Position numbers and translations under genes: made by a program. Of a stretch of DNA of 64,000 nucleotides, positions 40,225 to 50,037 are shown in pieces (position 1 is the stretch's first letter; every line of letters starts with the position of its first letter). The notes below the pieces were generated by a model. It saw nothing but the letters and a program-made list of their open reading frames with translations. It was not told the origin of the DNA and made no database searches. Location: positions 18,676,151-18,740,150 of the forward strand of contig OX438755.1 of the NCBI GenBank assembly GCA_949316235.1, written 5' to 3'. The DNA comes from Oegoconia quadripuncta. Lineage: Eukaryota; Arthropoda; Insecta; Lepidoptera; Autostichidae.

Positions 40225-40785
40225 TGGTGTCGATTCGGATGTACACCAACTTTGTAGTGGTAGAGCCACGCTGTAAGCTATTAGCTTGCAGCATGAATGG
40301 GCCGGCTCGACCGGGGAAGTACCACCCTCTCGCAGAAGACCGACGTCTGAGTAGTGGCATTTTGCCACTGCGCTTCGTCCGGTGAGCGAGGGCGCCGGAG
40401 GCCCACCTTCCGGTCTCTCTCCAGGATGGTAGCGGTATTTAAGGAGTTAGTACCCCAGGAGGGTACCAGCACTGCTGGAGAATCCCTCATCGCTCAGGCT
40501 GCCCTACTTACTATATTCTGGGGTGGACGCCTTCCTCAAAGGCCGGCAACGCATCTGTGACCCTTTTGGTGTTGCGGGTGCCCATGGGCGGCGGTGATTG
40601 CTTTCCATCAGGTGACCCGCATGCTCGTTTGCCGCCCTCTCATATAAAAAAAAAAAAAAAAAAAAAAACTAAACTAAAACCAGTTTTAGAGTAGTACTGT
40701 CTCTTTCTCCCTGGAACAGTACGATGCAACAGCACCACTCCAAAACTGGTTTTAGTTTAGTTGGTGTACATCCGAATCGACACCA
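40225..40785. mobile_element. MITE M1 copy 2, split by SINE-E
   Basis: Left end TGGTGTCGATTCGGATGTAC..CACCAACT; right part AACTAAACTAAAACCAGTTT to GTACATCCGAATCGACACCA. It matches 25810-25951 once the insert is taken out. Confidence 0.8.
40252..40666 (+). mobile_element. SINE-E (415 bp with poly(A)) inside MITE M1
   Basis: Starts TTGTAGTGGTAGAGCCACGC, continues GGCTCGACCGGGGAAGTACC, CGGCAACGCATCTGTGACC, CATGGGCGGCGGTGATTGC and ATGCTCGTTTGCCGCCC, and ends in 20 or more A. AACT lies at both edges (40248-40251 and 40667-40670). The 3' half is a tail that I recall as widespread in Lepidoptera. Frames inside it are not genes. Confidence 0.8.
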
Positions 40786-41000
40786 ATATATCGAACATTC
40801 GCACTAAGAAGTTCGACTCATCATTCATAATACGAATAGCAAAGGCATGGAACTCTCGGCGTCAGTCTTACCTGAATTTAGGATCTTCAAAGGCACGGTG
40901 AATAGGCATTTCCTGGGATTGCGTACTTCATTTTCGACCACACCGTCACTTTCCATGAGGCCAAAAACCTACCCAGTTAATCATAAAAAACACACAGACT

Positions 41001-42001
41001 CACACATTTTTTTTGCTTATTTATCCATAGAACATTATATGAACAATCTTCACTATAAGACGACTACGAAAACCTGTAAAGGTTTGTGTGTAGTGCGAAT
41101 GAGGTCATTGACCCGCCGCGGTATTAATTATTACAAAAGGTATGTAACGTAACTTAAATATCTAGGGATACGTAAAATAATGTGCGAAAGCAAGTAGACA
41201 TTCATGCATGAATGCCCGGAATATGTACTCTCCCTCTACTAAACTAAATTCTAAACTTGAATCTTGTACTTTATTGTTCTCAATAAATTAATTGGCATAG
41301 GAGGCCTGGTGACCTAAGATACATGTTTTCCTAGTTTAGGCACCAGTCTCTGAGTATGAGGATTCCAGGTACACGCGACACCAAACTGCTCACTTAATAT
41401 ATTGAACTATTTTAACAAAATTTTTGACATTATAAAAAAAGCTCAATTCCACTTTGTGTATTGTAGTATCGCGTAAATACTTATAATTGTCGGTTTAAAA
41501 AGGTTGTCTTACACAAACCAAAGCCTCTAGGTGAAATATATATTTTATCTATAGATTAGCTTAGAGCGTAGCGCCCGTACAGCCAAACCGATTTCATTTT
41601 CAACGAATGTATTACAAATAGAATTGTAAATTCCGAACGCACCTCGCATCCACTTGTGTATTCCTCACAATATACCGGGTGGAATCGTATAAAATGCAAA
41701 TTTCCACGCCCCAGAAGCAATTTCGCGTATCATAGGTAGGTGTACGTACTTAAGAAAATTTTGCCATGTAACACTATGTGCTCATGCCTCATTTATTTTA
41801 ACCGACTTCAAAAACTAAAGGAGGTTATTTAGGATAAGTACAGCACATCATTATGTTTAATTATAACGTATAACGTATTTTTATGCTTCTTATTGTTGTA
41901 CAATAAAGAATATTTTGTTTGTTTGTTTGTACAAGTTTTATATTTAATAAAAGCTAATAATGGTTATCCTATACCTGGATATACTTTTCTAAGAGACGAC
42001 G
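41001..42001. other. No gene seen; retrotransposon tail phrases
   Basis: TTTAACCGACTTCAAAAACTA at about 41808 and GTTGTACAATAAAGAATATT at 41893 (repeat E end, followed by TTTGTTTGTTTG). The rest is unassigned. Confidence 0.5.
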
Positions 42002-42297
42002 ACGAATTGACGACCTGATTGGTGTAGTGGTTAGAAATTCTGCTGCTATACCAAAAGGTCGCGGGTTCGAATCCCGCTAGGGGCATATGTTTGTATGATG
42101 AATACAGACGTGTGTTCCCGAGTTATGGATGTTTTTCATTTATATGTGTATTTATTTACAAAAAAAAAGTATTTGTGTAGTTTACCAAGTATCTGGTATC
42201 TATAATACAAGCCTAGTTGCTTAGTGTGGAACTAGATGGCGCTGTGTGTATGTGCAAAAAGATATTTATTTTCTATTATTATTATTTATTTAAGAGA
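42002..42297 (+). mobile_element. SINE-B, full length
   Basis: Head GACGACCTGATTGGTGTAG TGG, B-box GGTTCGAATCCCGC, GCTAGGGGCATATGTTTGTA, AACTAGATGGCGCTGTGTG and a TATTATTATTTATT tail. The best-preserved head of the family. Confidence 0.9.
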
Positions 42298-42311
42298 GAG
42301 GCACAGAATTA

Positions 42312-42540
42312 TGTTTTTTTTAATGCACAACGGGTTAGCACTTTACCACAATCACACCTAATATTAAATAAAGCTGAAGCCAACGGTGGAAACGTACTGG
42401 CCTGGAAACCCCATCTTATTTGGGGGACTGACTATCTTATCTCTGACAACTAGAACACAATAATGCAATTAGATAAATACATGTATATGTCAATTAACGC
42501 TGTTGTTTGGCTGCAGACTTGGATAAGACGTGCCTACACT
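42312..42540 (-). mobile_element. SINE-A, diverged
   Basis: Reverse copy: TAATGCACAACGGGTTAGC, GGTGGAAACGTACTGGCC and GACTATCTTATCTCTGACAA. A 45-bp disturbance around 42475 precedes the GCAGACTTGGATAAGACG end. Confidence 0.75.
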
Positions 42541-42629
42541 AATTAAATGGAAAATAGAAATTGAACCCAAAAAATCCCGTCTATCCCGTTCCCATGTTAA
42601 TATCCAGTTCCTTGGGGAATTTCGGTAAA

Positions 42630-42808
42630 TCAATAAATAAATAATAAATATTTCGGACACTTACACCAACCATCTAGTCCCAAACTAAGCAAAGCTTGTG
42701 CTATGGATACTAGATAACGGATAAACATACATAAATATTTATATAAACATCCATGACCCGGGAATAAATGTTCGTATTCATCACACAAACATTTACCCCT
42801 TATTTAAG
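42630..42808 (-). mobile_element. SINE-C, head missing
   Basis: Reverse copy: AATAAATATTTCGGACACTT, CTAAGCAAAGCTTGTGC, AACATCCATGACCCGGG, ending at ACACAAACATTTACCCC. Confidence 0.8.
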
Positions 42809-42867
42809 AAAAAAATAGTGATAAATATGATGTCAATACAAGAAATAAAGAACTTGCAGGTCAAATA

Positions 42868-43260
42868 ATTAGCCTCCGCAAAGTAATTCATTCAAAGGGT
42901 TATGTATACGCTTTTTCAATAAGGTTTCTGTTGATATACAAAATCTTTCTTTCAATAAATTTAAAGATACTATAAAACAGAAATTTATTATTAAAGCATA
43001 ATTATAATATATCAGACTATTTAGAAGATAATCATCCCTGGACATAACCAGCTCGTTCGCATGCCAGCATAGTCTGTCGTATCACAATTAATAATGAAAT
43101 ATAAAAACCTGTTTTTAAAAGAGCAATCCCTCGAGTTTTTTGCTTGTTCTTCTAAGGGGAACATTTCATTGTGAACAAGCAGTAGGTTAATAAATGTAAA
43201 ATTGACTATTTTAAGTATACCCTATGTATTTTAACCTACCTACTAAATAAAGCATTTTCG
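42868..43260 (+). pseudogene. nLTR-2 reverse transcriptase end with 3' tail
   Basis: Plus-strand NSFKGLCIR then FFNKVSVDIQNLSFNKFK and DTIKQKFIIKA before a stop, in slightly shifted frames. The tail is CTCGTTCGCATGCCAGC, CCCTCGAGTTTTTTGCTTG and GAACAAGCAGTAGG. No catalytic region. Confidence 0.75.
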
Positions 43261-43507
43261 AGGTGGACTTATCTGGTTCCCCGATTATAAACTATTTCCC
43301 GTCCGATTTTTCCAAAGATATATTTTATTTCCCTCTAATCCGGCCTCGGACAGATTGACGGCTCTAATTGAAGCAAGAACGATGCCAATTACCAGAACAA
43401 TGGCTAATTAGGCGAATGAAAGCCACTTCGCTTCATTAACTTCAGTTTACTGAAAATATCTCTGCGAAATAATGTTGCGAAACATTTTGAATGCTTTTAT
43501 TATATAA
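43261..43507. other. No gene seen
   Basis: Unassigned AT-rich sequence. Confidence 0.5.
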
Positions 43508-43612
43508 ATAACCTTCGTCGTTCCCTGTAACCCACTTGTTGACAAAACGAAGGTCGCAAGTTTGATTATAGAATACATTAGGTACAGGTTTTGTTGGTGC
43601 TAGGCCATTTTT
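43508..43612 (+). mobile_element. Probable SINE-A head fragment
   Basis: AAGGTCGCAAGTTTGATT and ACAGGTTTTGTTGGTGCTAG with GCCATTTTT resemble the SINE-A order at low identity. From 43612 to 43700 an AACCGACTAAAAAAGAGGAGG phrase (retrotransposon tail) follows. Confidence 0.4.
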
Positions 43613-43822
43613 AACCGACTAAAAAAGAGGAGGTTCTCAATTCGGCCGTCTGTTTTTTTTAAACCGATACTACACTACTACAGGTTCTGTGTACATCGAT
43701 ATCTCCGTAAAAACATTATTTTGCTCCCTTATAATACAATCTACTATTGTGTTATACTTTTCCCCTGGGACCAGATATTATCCATATCCACATGTTATCA
43801 AATGTTTTGATCTAACTCGACA

Positions 43823-44190
43823 TTGACGACCGATTGGTGTAGTGGATAGTGACCCTATCAGCGAAACCAACGGTTGTGGGTAAATGTTTGTGTGATGAAT
43901 ACGAACATTTATTCCAGAGTCTTGGATGTTTATATAAATATTTATGTATGTTTATCCGTTATCTAGTATCCATAGCACAAGCTTTGCTTAGTTTGGGACT
44001 AGATGATTGGTGTAAGTGTCCGAAAAAAAATATATATAGACGACATAATCTTCAAATTCTGGAGAATAAACCTCATCAAAGCTCAACCTCAATCTCAGCC
44101 CGTAAACATCCATCCCACTGCAGGAATATATGCCTTCCCTCGTATAATGAAATGTCCGTAAAGTGTCCGAAATGTTTATTTATTATTTAT
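43823..44190 (+). mobile_element. Chimeric SINE-C copy sharing a junction with 8.1-8.5 kb
   Basis: SINE-C (43823-44032) runs into TAGACGACATAATCTTC and ATAAACCTCATCAAAGCTCA (repeat A plus the SINE-D junction), then CAGCCCGTAAACATCCATCC to CTCGTATAATGA (partial reverse SINE-D). It closes with TAAAGTGTCCGAAATG and TTATTTATTATTTATT, a SINE-C tail. The inner chunk is the same as at 8383-8490. Confidence 0.75.
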
Positions 44191-44811
44191 TATTTCTTTG
44201 TGGAAAGTTGTTAGTAATCAGACTCGCGTCCCTAGTTAATGGAAATTACACAAATTCAAATTCACCCTGTATATTTTGGAAAAGGCTGGACGGATTTTTA
44301 TCCAATGTGACTGAAAACCTTTTCTATAGTTGAATCTGAAATATAAAAATAAATACATAACACTTGTCGTTTTTTGTCGGTACTTAAAAATAAAAACATG
44401 ACGAAATTATTACGATTTCGTTTTTGCCAATTGACCACGTAGGTACGCAACCCTAAAAAGCAAAGCGAGTTGCCCAATATTCAGAAAAGGGATTCCTATT
44501 TGTATCAAAATGGCGTCCAGATTGAATTGTATTGTCACGTCGATGACTGCATAGAGCTCTCTACCGGTGTTGTGTCAATTCAAACAGTTCTATCCGCTCC
44601 GTGGACTCAAAGGCGACACAGGTTGTGCATTTGCGATAGTTCAGGGAATTTTACAGTGTGCCAGGGACTTACATGTAGTAATGATTTATTAACGATTCAT
44701 GTAGTTACAATGAATTGTGAAAAGAACACAAAAGTCGCTTAAGTGCGAGTAGGACACTCACACACATCACCATTGACGGCGTTGTGTTTGTGCGTATGTA
44801 ACCAATCTTTG
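44191..44811. other. No gene seen; repeat F trace
   Basis: About 44265-44400 is a decayed repeat F (GGACGGATTTTTATCC, CACTTGTCGTTTTTTGTCGG). The frame at 44470-44742 starts on TTG and is not supported. Confidence 0.5.
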
Positions 44812-44857
44812 CTCGGACGTATCTTAGTAATGCACGTAGCACTAAGATACGTCCGAG
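44812..44857. repeat. Perfect hairpin, 17-bp arms
   Basis: CTCGGACGTATCTTAGT and ACTAAGATACGTCCGAG around a 12-nt loop. Confidence 0.9.
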
Positions 44858-44894
44858 TAACGTCAGATATGAGTGCGTGTTTTTTAATCCCAAC

Positions 44895-45195
44895 TAATAT
44901 AATAATGCGAAAGTTTGTGTGTGTGTGTGTCTGTTACCTCTTCACGCCATACGACTGGATGGACGGACACTGTGTAGAGATTGTTGCTCCTTTTATGTTT
45001 TAAGTTGATAAGTAAAAACGATAATTTTCAATATGCTTATTTTTATTTTCTCTAATTAATGTTGCAGTAGATTTGTGTAAATTGTAAACAGCGAAAAATA
45101 ATTCCTCATCTCTGGACTACGAACCAAGAAAAAAAATCTTCTATCGTAGTTACCTATGATCGACTACTAATAAAGTTGCGGGCGGAAAGCTAGTA
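44895..45195. repeat. Probable decayed retrotransposon tail (repeat C-like)
   Basis: ACTAATATAATAATGCGAAAG, a (TG)n stretch, TTACCTCTTCACGCC, and at the end AGTTGCGGGCGGAAAGCTAG (the reverse of a repeat C start). The order suggests one old reverse copy. Confidence 0.4.
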
Positions 45196-45652
45196 ATAAA
45201 GTAAACGAGGATTAACGCAATTATAATTATGTTTCATGAAATCGGTTAAGGCTTTTCGAAGATATTCAGCTTATGACACACTTATCGATTATATTATATG
45301 TCGCAGAGAACAATCGGAACGTCAAGCCAAAACTGACTTGGGTGAATTCGAATTGGTAGTTGGCAACACTGGGTGGCAGGACATAAAAACGAATGAAGTG
45401 TCAGTTGAAAGACATTCTTGTGCGAGACTTAGAACTGTTCGGACGTGTTGCCAACCTCGATCCGACATCACCGCGTTCCGAGAATAATCCATTTGCATCT
45501 CATCCACGTGTGCATAATTTCGGTTGATTGTTAATTGATTATCGTTAAATAAACCTACTGAGTGCATTACAAGTTTTATTTCGACAATCGACGACGTTTA
45601 CCATGGACGAAGACCGGTTAGACAACGATCGCTCACTTACCCCTTCGTTATA
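45196..45652. other. No gene seen
   Basis: TCATGAAATCGGTTAAGGC at 45235 is a repeat F end. TCGTTAAATAAACCTACTG near 45545 carries a polyadenylation-like AATAAA. I could not define LTR ends. Confidence 0.45.
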
Positions 45653-46509
45653 CAGGGCGTCCCAAAGTTATGGGACATGAAGGGGAAGTACCTTAAATAT
45701 TGTAGATAGTGAATTTTGCTCAAAGAAGACTTTATGTTATTTTTAAAAGTTAGTAATTCTGCATTCATAGATTTTCTAAAAATTACTTGCTTCGGCTGGG
45801 AATCGAACCGACTTAAATGTGAAAAAAAAAACACCCTACTTTTATGATGCCAATCGAAAGAATAGCTAAAAAATAATAACTCTGCCTAAGTAACATAGTA
45901 TTTTAAAAGAAAGGAACAACATAAAATGATTGAGTCAAATTTCAAGAAAGTTATTTATTGCCGACGACGTTCGAAAAGTAGCGATATTATCATTCCAAAG
46001 ATAGCATTGATTATTCGTAAATAAGTTGCAAACAGAATTGTGCCATATCACATCGAGTGTTCACCATAAAATGATTAGAAAATCAACAGGCAGCGGGCTC
46101 ATTAAAAGATTGGCGATTTGCGTAAGACAAGAGGGATCACATTTTGAGCATTTAATTAATTAATTTACAAAAAAATACCTACTTAATTGACTACGGCAGT
46201 TTCATGTATGTTTTTTATTTGATTAAAATGATTAATTTCACGTTGTTCCTTTCTTTTAAAATACTATGTTACTTAGGCAGAGTTATTATTTTTTAGCTAT
46301 TCTTTCGATTGGCATCATAAAAGTAGGGTGTTTTTTTTTTCACATTTGAGTCGGTTCGATTCCCAGCCGAAGCAAATAATTTTTAGAAAATCTATGAATG
46401 CAGAATTACTAACTTTTAAAAATAACATAAAGTCTTCTTTGAGCAAAATTCACTATCTACGATATTTAAGGTACTTCCCCTTCATGTCCCATAACTTTGG
46501 GACGCCCTG
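45653..46509. mobile_element. Long-armed inverted-repeat element, 857 bp, TA duplication
   Basis: Starts CAGGGCGTCCCAAAGTTATG after TA (45651-45652) and ends with the exact inverted sequence before TA (46510-46511). The arms are about 270 bp each (45653-45921 and 46240-46509), nearly identical, around a centre of about 300 bp. A 62-65-codon frame occurs in both arms only because they are copies. Termini and TA fit a Tc1/mariner-superfamily non-autonomous element. Confidence 0.85.
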
Positions 46510-46554
46510 TATATAACATTAAACTCGGATATATTCATAGCCGTATTAGATGGC

Positions 46555-46690
46555 AATCGGTTAATTTTAAGAGGGTTTATTCCGTCTCGTAGCTCATTGG
46601 ATAAATTAAGATTTCTTTTAAAACAGAATAAAATCGCTCTTTGGCTTCCAAGTGCAGGGTGCACTTGGAAGCCAAAGAGCTAATTATACC
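46555..46690 (-). repeat. Repeat A fragment carrying a fold-back hairpin
   Basis: AAGAGGGTTTATTCCGTC, CATTGGATAAATTAAGATTT and CAGAATAAAATCGCTCT follow repeat A. The next 45 bp are a perfect palindrome. AGCTAATTATA then resumes the repeat. Confidence 0.75.
46636..46680. repeat. Perfect hairpin, 20-bp arms, 5-nt loop
   Basis: GCTCTTTGGCTTCCAAGTGC, loop AGGGT, then GCACTTGGAAGCCAAAGAGC. The right arm matches the repeat A consensus (TGCACT..GAAGCCTAAAAGC); the left arm does not. Confidence 0.9.
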
Positions 46691-47164
46691 TGGACGGACC
46701 ATCTTAACACAGTTAGTTTGTCTGAATGATATAATCACTGGTTTTCTCGAGGGTTGCAAATTTTCAATTCCTTATTATTCATTCTTGCTCACTATAATGT
46801 ATTTTAACCATTGAGGAAACGTAATATTTTACAACACTGGTGGAAATAAATTCTTCTTATTTATTACAAGTTCCCAATTCCCTATTGTAATAGTAATGGC
46901 CTTAATCTCAATAAGTAGGGGAAGTAGAAATGTAATGTTAGTCACAAAGTTTGTTCCATCGAGAATGCATTGAAGGAAGTTTTTCTGCATCTTTGTGACT
47001 GTTCAATAAAATCCACTTTCAAAGGTAAAAGGAATGCTAGCTTAGTATAAAAGTGTCACTCCGAAAACTGTGAACATATATAATTCTTAGCAATACATTG
47101 TACCTACCATATTTTTAAGGTCCATGTTTATACTGTAACTACTGTTGGTGTACAATAAAGGATA
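46691..47164. other. No gene seen; repeat E end
   Basis: Unassigned to about 47107. Then TTTTTAAGGTCCATGTTTA and GGTGTACAATAAAGGATATT form a repeat E end. Confidence 0.5.
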
Positions 47165-47545
47165 TTATATTATACGAAAGAGTGAAAGGAGAATAACGAA
47201 AGCAATTTATAACGAAAGCGGGGACGTGAAACGTGAAGGGTCGGTAAAGGTCGAACCAAGAAGGATGTACGTCAATCTAGTGACTGACGTATTCATAAAA
47301 GGTCAGGTGCGGTCAGCCACTAACCGACGAGCTTGTATAAAGAATGTAATGAGAGTGGAAGAACCAAAGTTAGTATGAAAGTGAAATGAAATGAAAAACA
47401 ATTTTATTGCAACAGCTTAAGTCTACAAAACAAAGAATATTCATAAACGGTTCAGAAATATCTGACTTATTACATAATAGGTTTGAGGGATTGCAAGTGG
47501 AAATCAATAGTCTCTGCCTACCCCAACGGGAAACAGGCGTGATGA
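47165..47545 (+). pseudogene. nLTR-4 reverse transcriptase end with a small insertion
   Basis: The frame reads ERRITKAIYNESGDVKREG, VKVEPRRMYVNLVTDVF and KGQVRSATNRRACIKNVMRV to EEPKLV. At about 47380 the match breaks for roughly 108 bp (TTTTATTGCAACAGCTTAAG region). It resumes at 47488 with GATTGCAAGTGGAAATCAAT and CTGCCTACCCCAACGGGAAA (the W-(R)S..SAYPNGK part). It is the C-terminal end of an endonuclease-reverse transcriptase. Confidence 0.75.
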
Positions 47546-47769
47546 ACTTATGTATGTATTGTACATTATTTAACGGGGTGGTTATAATTAGTCGGAGTTA
47601 ATCCTCTTAACCCAATACAATACAAAAAAGTTTTTATTTCTCTCACGCAACAATAGGTGCTTTAATCTATGAGATTTAGAAAACGTAGTTTTTGTGAGAG
47701 ACTAGTGTCCGTACTATGAAACCTTTGTAACAGATCACCAGCTTCTCAGCCTTTTATCTGTGTGCACAC
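47546..47769. other. No gene seen
   Basis: Unassigned. TACAATACAAAAAAGTTTTTATTTC at 47620 is a tail-like phrase. Confidence 0.5.
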
Positions 47770-48152
47770 ACAATGGCATGTTGGTTCCACGCTGATGTAT
47801 GTGAACGAATGCTGGATATGGAGCATGAGAACAGAACCAACGTAGTAGAAATGCGTTCTTTGTGCAGTATGTGTGGCAGGACTCTGGATGACAAATTAAG
47901 GATTTGTGTGATGATATAGTGAGTAAGATAGAAAAAGGTATGTTACGGTGGTATGGGTATATGGAACGAATGAGTAAAAGTATCATGTGACTGATATACT
48001 CACAAAAGGTCAGATGCGGTCAACTACTAACTGACGAGTGTGTATGTAACATTAGAGTGGAAGAAGCAAAAGTAGTAGGTATGTCACGATAATTTCAAGT
48101 GGAAATGAATAATCTCTGCCTACCCCAACGCGAAAGAGGCGTGGGCATATGT
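47770..48152 (+). pseudogene. nLTR-4 reverse transcriptase end, longer copy
   Basis: Frames give STLMYVNECWIWSMRTE, VVEMRSLCSMCGRTLDDK, KIEKGMLRWYGYMERM, then DNA for the RSTTN.. VRVEEAKVV and SAYPNA(K) stretch (GTCAGATGCGGTCAACTAC, CTGCCTACCCCAACGCG). The LMYGSECW...MLRW.G..ERM order is typical of the segment after the palm domain. Several stops and shifts. Confidence 0.75.
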
Positions 48153-48254
48153 ATGTATGTATTTGTGTGCACTCTACGTTCCCCTTCATTATTGTTATTG
48201 TTCTTTGTCGAGTTTCATGAAAGATGTCTCTTTTAGGGATAAGCTCGCCTTTTG

Positions 48255-48572
48255 CATATCTTATTTCATCACTATCGTCATCATCTCAGCTGAAAGACGT
48301 CCACTGGTGGACAAAGGCCTCCCCCAAAGATCTCCACAACGATCGGTCCTGCGCTGCCCGAATCCAGCGGCTTCCCGCGATCTTTACCAAACCGTCTGTC
48401 CACCTCGTGGGAGTTGCAGTGCGTGGTCGCCACTCGAGAACCTTTCCGCCCCAACGGCCGTCGATCCTTCGAGAAATGTGCCCCGTCCACTGCCATTTAT
48501 GTTTGGCAATTCTTCGGGCGATATCGGTCACTTTGGTTCTCGAGTGAATCTCCTCATTTCTGATTCAATCCC
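48255..48572 (-). pseudogene. nLTR-5 reverse transcriptase C-terminal remnant
   Basis: Open minus-strand frame: IRNEEIHSRTKVTDIARRIA, KHKWQWTGHISRRIDGRWGG, KVLEWRPRTATPTRWTDGL, VKIAGSRWIRAAQDRSLWR and SLGEAFVHQWTSFS, then TGA and (GATGA)-like tail. The C-terminal end of a common insect endonuclease-reverse transcriptase. Compared with relatives that I recall, a short GRPPTR-type stretch is deleted after RPRT. No polymerase core. Confidence 0.85.
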
Positions 48573-48929
48573 GCAGGGAGACTCCTCTCTAATATCTTAT
48601 TTATTAATAGCTAATTATCGATTACTGTTGTAATCTAATTGTTTTTTTTGGAATAAAGTGTTATAAATGAAAAAAATCCAAAGTTGATAGTTTTCGTAAC
48701 GAAACTGAACTCAAAGAGTCTTTATGAGGAAGCGCAGTTGAATTTCAAACGGAAGTCGACTGTTTAAGAGTCGCTGTGTGTTTGTCCGAGTCATTGTATG
48801 TTTTAGAAAAGATTTTTTTAAGGCAATGTGTATTTTTGAAGTGTGAGTGCGGTTACTACGAAAAGGACAAACTCATATTTGAATTATTACTAAAATCACT
48901 AATTAGAACATGTTTAAATTTTTCATTAA
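48573..48929. other. No gene seen
   Basis: Unassigned AT-rich sequence. Confidence 0.5.
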
Positions 48930-49024
48930 TGTACATATTCACACCGCTATTTAGTTCCACACTAAGCGGCTTGTATTATGTGTACCAAATAGTTGACTAT
49001 ATAAATATATTTTTTTTGTTATAA
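48930..49024 (-). mobile_element. SINE-B 3' fragment
   Basis: CACACCGCTATTTAGTTCCAC, AAGCGGCTTGTATTATG and TACCAAATAGTTGACTATAT. Confidence 0.7.
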
Positions 49025-49029
49025 ATATT

Positions 49030-49268
49030 TTTTTTTATGCACGACTGGTTCGTACTTGACCTCAATCACACCTGATGTTAAGATGAGGTCGAAGAAGCTT
49101 ACTGACCCGGAAACCCCAACACATTTGGGCAACTGCCTATCTTATCTGACAACCGGAACACAACAATGCTATTAACATTGCTGTTTGGCGGCAGATTTAG
49201 ATAAGATGGTGGTAGTTAACCAGGCGGACATTTAAAATACCCTACCACCAACCAAACCGAGTACTCCA
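49030..49268 (-). mobile_element. SINE-A, head missing
   Basis: Poly(T), ATGCACGACTGGTTCGTACT, CTTATCTGACAACCGGAAC, GTTTGGCGGCAGATTTAG and CACCAACCAAACCGAGTACT. Confidence 0.85.
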
Positions 49269-49661
49269 ACATTTTAGTCATCAAAGAGTTTGTTTTCTTT
49301 TGCATAAATGTCACCACCAACCAAAGAACCCAAAAAAGATTATACGTGACAACAAAAGAACAAATCAATTGGCACATGAATGAGTTTTACTTTGTCCATT
49401 CCAACCACGTACGGTAAACTATGTAGCAATTGCGAAGTCCTATTTCCATTTTTACCATTTCGTAGAATTATTCGATCATAGATTTATTTGGTGAATAGTG
49501 TACTACCAGATTAAATATGAGCGTAGGTATAGTTTTTAATTTGCCCTGAATAGTATACTCTGAATGACTTATGGTGCAGTCGCATTCGGTATTTGTTTTC
49601 GATTAGCGAAGTTAAGCAACGTCTGTATTTAGATGCTACCTTAATCTGTCTGTCTTAGTAA
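49269..49661. other. No gene seen
   Basis: Unassigned. A second CACCACCAACCAAAGAACCC at 49311 may be a stray SINE-A scrap. Confidence 0.5.
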
Positions 49662-49843
49662 GTCTGGCTAGCTACCATCATCTTATCTAAATCTGCCGCC
49701 AAGCAGCAATGTTAATAGCATTGTTGTGTTCCGATTGTCAGAGATAAGATAGCCAGTTCCCCAAATGTGTTGGGGTTTCCGGGACCTGATGTTAATCAGG
49801 TGTGATTGAGGTCAAGTACCAATCCGTTGTGCATAAAAAAAAA
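49662..49843 (+). mobile_element. SINE-A, head missing
   Basis: TGGCTAGCTACCATCATC, ATCTGCCGCCAAGCAGCAAT and TTGTGCAT with A-run. About 40 bp are deleted around CCGGGACCTGATG. Confidence 0.85.
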
Positions 49844-50037
49844 AGATGGGTGGCATTTCAACACGAGTGTTTCCTTACTTCGATGGTTACGTTAAACAAG
49901 CGGTTTTGGGTGTTATAAATTGAAGGTAATCGCAAAGTCGGTGGCCTATGGGTCGGGTTGAAAACAGTGTCAGGTAGCCAATAAAATGACACAAAAGTCA
50001 GTTTTTTCTTCTCTTTATTGTTATGTTAAGCATGTTG

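Larger units (their letters stand above)
40020..41000 (+). pseudogene. nLTR-1 reverse transcriptase remnant, host of a nested insertion
   Basis: The left part (40020-40224) reads a decayed SVERSAIRF.. and then DNA for GECALVLRNLNPPSPFHL-like residues and RRGEGFHP. The right part (40786-41000) resumes at the NIRTK-like position, then KAWNSR.. LPEFRIFKGTVNRHFLG and a poly(A)-like end near 40985. Between them sits MITE M1, which holds SINE-E. Confidence 0.75.

Noticed and set aside
40281..40560. Overlapping plus and minus frames of about 68 codons
   Set aside because: They lie wholly inside the non-coding SINE-E. GC-rich SINE sequence gives chance frames on both strands.
42050..42080. Possible true tRNA gene at the SINE-B and SINE-D heads
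   Set aside because: A- and B-box-like words are present but no acceptor-stem pairing or 3' end typical of a tRNA. All occurrences are followed by SINE bodies.
45420..45572. Possible solo LTR (TGTTCGG... to ...ATTACA with AATAAA)
   Set aside because: I could not find matching target duplications, a second LTR, or a primer-binding site.
45637..46516. Two matching 62-65 codon frames (MFFFSHLSRFDSQPKQ...)
   Set aside because: They are the same sequence in the two inverted arms of one element, so their similarity says nothing about coding.
48157..48633. Plus-strand frame of 158 codons
   Set aside because: It is antisense to the nLTR-5 reverse transcriptase remnant, whose minus-strand peptide is recognisable.
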